This document shows, in pieces, positions 1 through 4,348 of a stretch of DNA of 6,405 nt. The stretch comes from Desulfurococcales archaeon. Its GTDB lineage: Archaea; Thermoproteota; Thermoprotei_A; CAZTBM01; SZUA-1508. Position numbers and translations under genes: made by a program. Below the pieces are notes generated by a model. That model was not told where the DNA came from, searched no databases, and was given only the letters and a program-made list of their open reading frames with translations. The stretch is from contig DQVH01000093.1 in NCBI GenBank assembly GCA_015661855.1, positions 1-6,405 on the forward strand, read 5' to 3'. The stretch's first letter is position 1, and each line of letters begins with the position of its first letter.

Positions 1-428
1 AATGATCCAGCTATAAAATATAGGCTTATAGCTCTTGAACAGTACTCCTTCGGTATAGAAATTGAAACTAGACTTTGCATAAGAGGCCAGAGTAATCCTG
101 AAGAGAAACCCTCCAACACCCTTATAAGGGGGTATATGTGTGGTGGCGTATATGTGTAGATGGTTATCGAAATACACCATAAAACTAATGCGATAAGGCC
201 TGAAATCCTATAACCATACCTTCTAATCATTAAGCTAATATATAAACTAGATATACCACGACTTAACATAAAGCCCAATGTAAGTAAGGATACATGGAGT
301 AAACCTTGACTTCCAAGTACATTAAATATTACCAGTGGCCTTATAAAACCCGAAACAATCATCCCCATAACGACAATGTACATTGCAGTTATATACTCTC
401 TATTATTTAATACCTTAAGTATTCGCAT
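1..428 (-). CDS. MFS-type membrane transporter, N-terminal part (runs off left edge)
   Basis: An open frame starts at ATG (426-428) and continues without a stop to base 1, giving 142 visible residues. The rest lies outside the window. The protein is very hydrophobic, with roughly four and a half membrane segments: about residues 12-38, 43-66, 74-93, 97-124 and a fifth beginning near 133. A short basic loop between segments 2 and 3 (MIRRYGYR, about 67-74) sits where the major facilitator superfamily has its G-x-x-x-D-R-x-G-R motif. Segment 4 has the family-like pattern RVLEGFSSGLLWPLMQ (103-118), followed by a loop PKEYCSRA (126-133). Permeases of this superfamily move small solutes or drugs across the cytoplasmic membrane by ion coupling; the substrate cannot be told from this fragment. 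The start is supported by a TATA-like box about 24 bp upstream, which suggests a leaderless message. The MFS call is pattern-based inference; a general multi-pass membrane protein is the fallback. Confidence 0.72.
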   Translation of the reverse strand, partial: MRILKVLNNREYITAMYIVVMGMIVSGFIRPLVIFNVLGSQGLLHVSLLTLGFMLSRGISSLYISLMIRRYGYRISGLIALVLWCISITIYTYTPPHIYPLIRVLEGFSSGLLWPLMQSLVSISIPKEYCSRAISLYFIAGS

Positions 429-447
429 AGTCGTAGTACCACTATAC

Positions 448-455
448 TTTTTTAA
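448..455 (-). promoter_or_regulatory. TATA-like box for the transporter gene
   Basis: Read on the minus strand this is GTTAAAAA, centred about 24 bp before the ATG at 428. That spacing would place the transcription start at or beside the start codon, as in archaeal leaderless genes. A weak GTGGT lies 10-15 bases before the ATG, so a short leader with a ribosome site cannot be excluded. The call rests on composition and spacing only. Confidence 0.35.
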
Positions 456-555
456 CGTAATCTAAGATAATTAACACTTTACTTTCCAACTTCAATACCT
501 CTAATAGCTATCACCATATTATGTTTAAGTTTATGTTCTAACCGTCCTAAAATTG

Positions 556-1296
556 TTAATTTTTTAGTCCGCATGTGGGGCAGTTCTCTCTTCTTGAAAC
601 TTTAATTCTATTTAAGCTCATAGTATAGCCGTCATATAGTATTAATTGGCCTATAGAGACTTCACCATAACCTGTTATAATTTTTATAGCCTCAGTAACC
701 TCTAATAGTGCTAGTATTCCTGTAGTAGTTCCAAGCACTGGAGGATGTTTACTCTCTGGTGGTAACTCTGGTATTACGCATTGTAGACATGGACCTTTAC
801 GTGGTATAACTACTAGTAGTTGCCCATGCATACCATAGACTCCAGCATGTATAAAGGGTTTTGATTGTAATACACATACCCTATTTAGTATGAATCTAGT
901 CTTCCAATTATCCATACCATCAATTACTATATCTACTTGAGACACTAAATCGTAGACCGTATCTTCATTTATTTCTATTGGAATAGCCTCAACGTCTACT
1001 TCAGGATTTAATTCTCTAAGTTTCTTAGCTGCAGAGTTTACCTTTAGCTCACCTATATCTCTAGTCCAATGTAGAATCTGTCTATTAAGATTACTAAGTT
1101 CAACTCTTTCTCTATCAACAAGAACAATCTTACCAACACCTGCTGCTACAAGATATAATGCTGCAGGACATCCTAATCCACCTAAACCAGCAACCATAAC
1201 TCTAGCCTTTTTTAGTTTTAGTTGAGCTTCTACACCGAAGAGTTTAATTTGCCTATCATAACGTTCCATCTCACTTGACGATAGTGTTGTATTCAA
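556..1296 (-). CDS. E1-like adenylyltransferase, MoeB/ThiF/UbaA (HesA) family
   Basis: The 246-residue cytoplasmic enzyme has the hallmarks of the E1-like family. These are the arginine-finger region RYDRQ (12-16), nucleotide loop GLGGLG (37-42), acidic D61 with NLNRQ (69-73), lysine K85, the DGMDN motif (126-130), and a structural zinc site from two CxxC pairs (C170/C173 and C239/C242). Family members adenylate the C-terminal glycine of a small ubiquitin-like sulfur carrier (MoaD, ThiS, SAMP) for molybdopterin, thiamine or tRNA thiolation, or for protein tagging. Which carrier is served here is unknown; none is encoded nearby. The cysteine usually found a few residues before the conserved VLG stretch is absent; Ser182 lies at about that place. 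The start is TTG, preceded by GGGTG; an ATG at residue 10 (1267-1269) is an alternative that keeps all motifs. The gene lies 70 bp downstream of AGOG on the same strand, so co-transcription is possible. Confidence 0.92.
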   Translation of the reverse strand: MNTTLSSSEMERYDRQIKLFGVEAQLKLKKARVMVAGLGGLGCPAALYLVAAGVGKIVLVDRERVELSNLNRQILHWTRDIGELKVNSAAKKLRELNPEVDVEAIPIEINEDTVYDLVSQVDIVIDGMDNWKTRFILNRVCVLQSKPFIHAGVYGMHGQLLVVIPRKGPCLQCVIPELPPESKHPPVLGTTTGILALLEVTEAIKIITGYGEVSIGQLILYDGYTMSLNRIKVSRRENCPTCGLKN

Positions 1297-1306
1297 TACT
1301 CTAGTA

Positions 1307-1325
1307 CACCCTAAACTTGTTTAAA
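1307..1325 (-). promoter_or_regulatory. Possible TATA box and ribosome site before the E1-like gene
   Basis: On the minus strand a TTTAAA box (1320-1325) lies about 26 bp before the TTG start, and a GGGTG ribosome-binding sequence (1307-1311) lies 10 bases before it. The two signals imply different modes: a leaderless message from the box, or translation of a longer transcript, perhaps read through from AGOG, using the GGGTG. The sequence alone does not decide. Confidence 0.3.
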
Positions 1326-1366
1326 TCAGCATTACAAGGTAATAAATGTAACCTGAAACACGCTAC

Positions 1367-2209
1367 TTATAGAGGTCTACTAAGTAGCTCTTGAATTATA
1401 GGGATTACCTTACTTTTATACTCTACTCCTACATGCCTTAATAGCTCTTCCACTACTCTGTTTACATCTACATGTTTGCTCTTAGATACGTATCCCCCAA
1501 TAGTCCAGAGTAGACAGTCTAAATGTAATGGCGGTACCCTACATAACTCTGCTATACTACTCCATACCCTCCTAACTATACCTGGTCTTTTAAGTATTGT
1601 GTTTACGGGGTTACTGCAATTATGTGTACAAGAGATTACTCTAGATGTATAGGAGATTAATGCTATACGTTTGTCAACGGGTATAGGTATACTGTATGGC
1701 AATATTAAATCGGCATCTAGACATGCCCTACAACCATAGTAATACATTTTTATAGCAAAAACTATAGTCTTAGCATTAGGATTCGCATTTAGACGTTTAG
1801 AAAGCCACACCCTATAGTTTTCTGGATTCTTACTAAATAATCTCCATACGTAAACTGCATCAACATCTCCATGTCTAATAACACTCAATAGTCTATTAAT
1901 TTTTGATCTTCTGAATAAGGTATTACATTGTGATTTACTTAGAAACTCAATTATCACTTTAACACACTCACTTAACGTGTTAATAGTCTTACTCTTACAA
2001 TAATCTATTGTAAAATCGGCAAACTCACGCCAATACTCCTCACCTCTACAGTTAAGCCTATAACTTACAAGAGCATTTAGAGATGCTAGTAAGGGTGCTG
2101 TATAGGGGTAACACACACTACATAGCCTCTTTACAGCTTTAAACTGTGGATCACATAGCTCAAGTCTTCTATAGAAGTTAATATCAAGTAAGCTTAAAGT
2201 GCATGCCAA
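1367..2209 (-). CDS. AGOG: archaeal 8-oxoguanine DNA N-glycosylase/AP lyase
   Basis: This is a helix-hairpin-helix-superfamily base-excision repair enzyme that removes 8-oxoguanine from DNA and cuts the resulting abasic site. From TTG 2209 the ORF encodes 280 residues. Family landmarks are DPQFKAV (20-26), NALVSYRL (45-52), GEEYWREFADF (56-66), KTIVFAIKM (147-155), IPIPVDKRIA (174-183) and PPLHLDCLLW (226-235). Lys147 (Schiff base) and Asp179 are 32 residues apart, the same spacing as the catalytic Lys140/Asp172 reported for the Pyrobaculum aerophilum enzyme, as I recall it. The TTG is probably not the true start: family-like sequence (ENRIREL) continues upstream in frame to a stop at 2255-2257, with no ATG, GTG or TTG. 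A strong GGAGGT sits 8 bases before an in-frame ATT (2246-2248), so the gene may really span 1367-2248. The protein has 14 cysteines, including CxxC pairs 30/33 and 160/163. It is upstream of the E1-like gene on the same strand. Confidence 0.9.
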   Translation of the reverse strand: MACTLSLLDINFYRRLELCDPQFKAVKRLCSVCYPYTAPLLASLNALVSYRLNCRGEEYWREFADFTIDYCKSKTINTLSECVKVIIEFLSKSQCNTLFRRSKINRLLSVIRHGDVDAVYVWRLFSKNPENYRVWLSKRLNANPNAKTIVFAIKMYYYGCRACLDADLILPYSIPIPVDKRIALISYTSRVISCTHNCSNPVNTILKRPGIVRRVWSSIAELCRVPPLHLDCLLWTIGGYVSKSKHVDVNRVVEELLRHVGVEYKSKVIPIIQELLSRPL

Positions 2210-2256
2210 CTCCCTAATCCTATTCTCATCTACGACTACTACTGTAATATCATCTT

Positions 2257-2262
2257 ACCTCC
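2257..2262 (-). promoter_or_regulatory. Strong Shine-Dalgarno upstream of AGOG
   Basis: Read on the minus strand this is GGAGGT, a perfect match to the archaeal 16S rRNA tail. It lies 3 bases before an ATG (2251-2253) that is out of frame with AGOG and meets TAG after four codons. It lies 8 bases before an in-frame ATT (2246-2248), the best spacing. It is 47 bases from the TTG at 2209, too far to serve that codon. This argues for initiation near 2248. Confidence 0.6.
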
Positions 2263-2298
2263 ATGATTTTAATTGTCAAGGTTTCTAACAGTATAGAG

Positions 2299-2307
2299 TT
2301 TAAAAAT
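2299..2307 (-). promoter_or_regulatory. TATA-like box for AGOG
   Basis: On the minus strand this reads ATTTTTAAA, centred about 40 bp upstream of the GGAGGT. A start of transcription about 25 bp downstream (near 2277) would give a short leader containing the Shine-Dalgarno. This agrees with translation starting near 2248 rather than 2209. Composition and spacing are the only evidence. Confidence 0.4.
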
Positions 2308-2335
2308 ACAAGTCTGATACGGGGATGAAAGCTCA

Positions 2336-2351
2336 CTATAATTATTTATAG
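2336..2351 (-). repeat. AT-rich inverted repeat just downstream of the tRNA
   Basis: Perfect six-base arms CTATAA (2336-2341) and TTATAG (2346-2351) flank a four-base TTAT loop, beginning five bases after the encoded CCA of the tRNA. It could help tRNA 3' processing or termination, but there is no strong T-run after it and so short an AT palindrome can occur by chance. The remaining DNA between AGOG and the tRNA shows nothing else clear. Confidence 0.35.
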
Positions 2352-2355
2352 TTTA

Positions 2356-2467
2356 TGGTGGGGCCGCGGGGATTTGAACCCCGGACCACGGGCGTTCCAG
2401 GGGTATAATATCCTTCAGCGGGGAATTCTCCCCAGGCCCGCATCCTACCAGGCTAGACTACGGCCCC
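2356..2467 (-). tRNA. tRNA-Pro(GGG) with anticodon-loop intron
   Basis: Read on the minus strand, the acceptor GGGGCCG (2461-2467) pairs perfectly with CGGCCCC (2360-2366), followed by discriminator A (2359) and an encoded CCA (2356-2358). The D-arm has GTCT/GGAT with a GCCTGG loop. The anticodon stem is CGGGC/GCCCG (2436-2440 and 2389-2393). The T-arm is CGGGG-TTCAAAT-CCCCG. With a 35-base intron removed after position 37 the loop is CTGGGGC: anticodon GGG, G37. Mature length is 74 plus CCA. Every possible cut within the repeated CCTGG gives either GGG (Pro) or GGA (Ser). The five-base variable loop and A73 exclude Ser. It lies 45 bp after the stop of the 80-residue gene on the same strand; no well-placed box of its own is obvious, so joint transcription is possible. 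Confidence 0.9.
2395..2429 (-). other. tRNA intron (35 bases, canonical 37/38 site)
   Basis: Placed by requiring a seven-base anticodon loop. Near the 3' end, CTGG can pair with the loop bases CTGG (two standard and two G-U pairs), leaving GGA and AAC bulges as expected for a bulge-helix-bulge cut by the archaeal splicing endonuclease. Inside, AATTCC can pair with GGATATT (one bulged T). A competing hairpin GGGGA-GAAT-TCCCC also exists and includes the anticodon. The exact ends are an inference and could shift by a base. Confidence 0.65.
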
Positions 2468-2512
2468 GATACCTACATTTTTATAGGTTAGTGTGGGTTC
2501 TTTTAGTTTTCT

Positions 2513-2755
2513 CTATTTCTCTCTCTTCCTTATTGTTGATAGTATTGGTGGGGTCCATAGCAGCCATGCTGGTATTTTCTTTATTAACTCGTATGCTTCC
2601 TCCCACGACTCTAGACCTAGTTTTGCTGCTAACTGTTCTAGTGACATAGGTGTTCTAACATACTCTCTTAGAATATTTAGTGTCTCCTCTGTTATCTCAA
2701 TTTCCTTATCCTTCACCTTTATCTTTATCTCCTCTGATAGCTTAGTTTTACCCAT
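2513..2755 (-). CDS. Small uncharacterised protein, 80 residues
   Basis: I do not recognise this family. The ORF begins at ATG with a good ribosome site, AGGTGA (2765-2770), 9 bases upstream, and a TATA-like box beyond it, so it is probably expressed. The N-terminal third is charged and beta-like (IKIKVKDKEIEI, 10-21). The middle is helical and resembles a small helix-turn-helix: helix 22-33, then MSLEQLAAKLGL (37-48), then SWEEAYELIKKI (50-61). The tail is hydrophobic and unusual, PAWLLWTPPIL (62-72), ending in basic residues. A small DNA- or protein-binding role is possible but unproven. It is divergent from the coiled-coil gene across 28 bp and lies upstream of the tRNA on the same strand. 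Longer frames on the opposite strand here lack ribosome sites and read as low-complexity Ser/Leu/Phe, so this frame is preferred. Confidence 0.75.
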   Translation of the reverse strand: MGKTKLSEEIKIKVKDKEIEITEETLNILREYVRTPMSLEQLAAKLGLESWEEAYELIKKIPAWLLWTPPILSTIRKREK

Positions 2756-2764
2756 AAACTATTT

Positions 2765-2770
2765 TCACCT
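2765..2770 (-). promoter_or_regulatory. Ribosome-binding site of the 80-residue gene
   Basis: Minus-strand AGGTGA, close to the archaeal consensus GGAGGTGA, lies 9 bases before ATG 2755. It fixes this start and supports the minus frame over competing plus-strand frames. Confidence 0.6.
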
Positions 2771-2783
2771 GTGATGTATTCAT

Positions 2784-3260
2784 GTGTGTAGGTTGTATTT
2801 AAGAGTTTATGAAGGTAAAGTTAATATTAAATCATTCAAACCTTCATATACTGGGTGGCTTAGAGTGCCACTATTTTCAAGTGGAATACTTCTCTATAAA
2901 CACCTATTTGATAGAGTTTATAGACACCTAATTATCGAAGGTTTAGATGTTGAAACTGCAAAGTCGGCGGTCAATTCATTAAGGGATATATTGAAAAGTA
3001 AAGTTGAAGAGCTTAAAATAAGAGATGAAGATGTTGTTTGTGTTGAAATAGAATACGAAATTGCAGATTCTGTAGTTTCATGGAAGAGTGGAACACTAAA
3101 GTTAACACTGTATAAGCCTATAGAAGAACTCAAAGAGATAATAAAGGAGAGAGATAGACTACTTGCAGAAAATAGGGAGTTAAAAGAGAAAATTAACTCT
3201 ATTAAAGAGAGATTAAAGGGGGTTATAGATAGTATTTCAAGAATGTTAGAGGAAATATAG
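2784..3260 (+). CDS. Uncharacterised archaeal protein with C-terminal coiled coil (DUF2258-like?)
   Basis: The 158-residue ORF starts at GTG; an in-frame stop at 2772-2774 rules out a longer start. The N-terminal part (about 1-115) looks like a compact alpha/beta domain: TGWLRVPLF (23-31), a helix VYRHLIIEGLDVETAKSA (45-62), and paired strands VVCVEIEYEIAD (84-95) and VVSWKSGTLKLTLYKP (97-112). The last 45 residues (about 113-158) are a charged heptad-like helix, likely a coiled coil for self-association (ELKEIIKERDRLLAENREL). The order of a short helix, then D-V-V-x-V-x-I-x-Y-E-I, then W-K-x-x-T-L reminds me of the archaeal family DUF2258, whose function is unknown. This is from memory and not firm. 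It is divergent from the 80-residue gene and converges with the deacetylase gene, 16 bp away. No clear ribosome site is seen; a box-like ATAAACTAT about 26 bp upstream would suit a leaderless message. Confidence 0.8.
   Translation: MCRLYLRVYEGKVNIKSFKPSYTGWLRVPLFSSGILLYKHLFDRVYRHLIIEGLDVETAKSAVNSLRDILKSKVEELKIRDEDVVCVEIEYEIADSVVSWKSGTLKLTLYKPIEELKEIIKERDRLLAENRELKEKINSIKERLKGVIDSISRMLEEI
2796..2803 (-). promoter_or_regulatory. TATA-like box of the 80-residue gene, inside the divergent gene
   Basis: Minus-strand CTTAAATA, centred near 2799, would start transcription about 2774 and give a leader of roughly 20 bases containing the AGGTGA site. It lies inside the first codons of the plus-strand gene that starts at 2784. 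Spacing fits well; there is no other proof. Confidence 0.4.
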
Positions 3261-3276
3261 ATTCTAAGAGAGCTAT

Positions 3277-4335
3277 TTAGCTTAAATTCCAGTATTCACT
3301 TAGAACTTTACGTACTCTATTCAGGTATCTTTGTAACCTTAACTCTGCCTTCCTGCTTTCAAGTAATAGTAGTTTACCCTCATTATATACTGGCTCACTA
3401 GTTACTGGAGCAAGTATATAATTTAATAATGATTTAGGCATATATTTTAATGAATAACCCCCCTCTAATACACTAACTACAGCTTTTACTGAGCACACCT
3501 TCACTAGCGAATATATTTTCTTTCCTAGATGCCAGTATGTTTCAACCTGTAAATTCATATCAGATATAGTATCATCGTGATGTCCATCAAAACCTGCTGA
3601 AACTAATATTACATCGGGCTTATACTGTTGCACTATAGGTTCCACTATTTCACTAAAAGCTCTTAAGTAGCCGTCTGATGAGAGTCCTGGTGGTAAAGGT
3701 ATATTAATAGTGTATCCTTCACCCTCACCATATCCTACTTCCTCAGGAAAACCTGTTCCAGGGTATAGTGTACGTGGGTCTTGATGTAGTGAGATGTATA
3801 ATACTGTTGAGTCACTATAAAATATACTTTGTGTACCATCACCGTGATGTACATCGAAATCTAGTATGACTATCCTATTTATTTTATGGTGTGTTCTGAG
3901 ATATTCTGCAGTTATAGCTATATTATTGAATATGCAAAATCCTTTAGATAGATCTTTTGTAGCATGATGACCTGGAGGTCTTACAGCAGCAAAGTATACT
4001 CCCTCTCCCTTCTTTAAAGCTAATTCAGCCATCTTTATAGTTGTTCCAATAGCGTAGAGTGCAACATCATACGTTTCCTCCGAAACATTAGTATCAGCGG
4101 TTATGGCTCCTCCACCAACTCTACATAAAGCCTTAATATACTCTACATGATCAGGGCTATGAACTAGCATTACATGCTCTTCAGAAGCTTTTGAGGCATT
4201 AACTATCGTTATTTTATTCTTGAGTGGACTCTTCTCATACTCCTCAAATATTTTCCTTATTCTTAATGGTGATTCTGGATGTCCTATAGGTGTTTTATGT
4301 TTTTCAAAGATTGCATCTAAAGCTAGATATATCAT
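3277..4335 (-). CDS. Histone deacetylase-like zinc amidohydrolase (class II / acetylpolyamine amidohydrolase type)
   Basis: This 352-residue cytoplasmic enzyme belongs to the arginase/deacetylase fold and hydrolyses acetyl-lysine or acetylpolyamine amides. All key residues are present. The catalytic His pair is H123/H124 in RPPGHHA. Zinc ligands are D161 and H163 in DFDVHHGDGT (159-168) and D250 in SAGFDGHHDD (246-255). The transition-state tyrosine is Y294 in LEGGYS (290-295). The stretch PGTGFPEEVG (192-201) with GEGEGYTINIPLPPG is typical of the class II/archaeal-bacterial group. The substrate is unknown; acetylated chromatin proteins such as Alba, other acetyl-lysine proteins, or polyamines are candidates known from archaea. 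The ATG has a GGTGGT ribosome site and lies 13 bp after the Hel308 stop, so the two are almost certainly co-transcribed, with this gene second. A tail of about 55 residues after the core (about 298-352) ends in a basic helix. Full length, with no missing motif. Confidence 0.95.
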   Translation of the reverse strand: MIYLALDAIFEKHKTPIGHPESPLRIRKIFEEYEKSPLKNKITIVNASKASEEHVMLVHSPDHVEYIKALCRVGGGAITADTNVSEETYDVALYAIGTTIKMAELALKKGEGVYFAAVRPPGHHATKDLSKGFCIFNNIAITAEYLRTHHKINRIVILDFDVHHGDGTQSIFYSDSTVLYISLHQDPRTLYPGTGFPEEVGYGEGEGYTINIPLPPGLSSDGYLRAFSEIVEPIVQQYKPDVILVSAGFDGHHDDTISDMNLQVETYWHLGKKIYSLVKVCSVKAVVSVLEGGYSLKYMPKSLLNYILAPVTSEPVYNEGKLLLLESRKAELRLQRYLNRVRKVLSEYWNLS

Positions 4336-4338
4336 GGT

Positions 4339-4344
4339 ACCACC
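4339..4344 (-). promoter_or_regulatory. Ribosome-binding site of the deacetylase, in the Hel308-HDAC gap
   Basis: Minus-strand GGTGGT occupies most of the 13 bp between the Hel308 stop (4349-4351) and the deacetylase ATG, with GGTG ending 5 bases before the ATG. With no room for a separate promoter in the gap, it supports translation from a shared message. Confidence 0.55.
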
Positions 4345-4348
4345 AGGT

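Noticed and set aside
479..517. Twelve-codon minus-strand mini-ORF between the transporter and E1-like genes (MVIAIRGIEVGK)
   Set aside because: Protein-like but too short to separate from chance; no ribosome site at usual spacing and no matching carrier-protein ending such as Gly-Gly.
549..563. AAAATT-GTT-AATTTT inverted repeat at the E1-like stop as a terminator
   Set aside because: Only A-T pairs, overlaps the stop codon, and is not followed by a T-run; likely chance in AT-rich DNA.
2356..2467. Reading the spliced tRNA as Ser(GGA)
   Set aside because: Shifted splice points in the CCTGG repeat would give GGA, but the variable loop is only five bases and the discriminator is A, unlike archaeal tRNA-Ser.
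2478..2485. TATAAAAA (minus) as the tRNA promoter
   Set aside because: Centred only about 15 bp before the mature 5' end; a start 25 bp downstream would fall inside the tRNA.
2374..2774. Two overlapping plus-strand open frames across the tRNA and the 80-residue gene
   Set aside because: They run through the antisense of a clear tRNA and of a minus gene with a good ribosome site, have low-complexity Ser/Leu/Phe composition, and have no ribosome site of their own.
2918..3133. Minus-strand 71-residue frame inside the coiled-coil gene
   Set aside because: Ser/Thr-rich shadow; the plus frame has natural protein composition and a coherent fold pattern.
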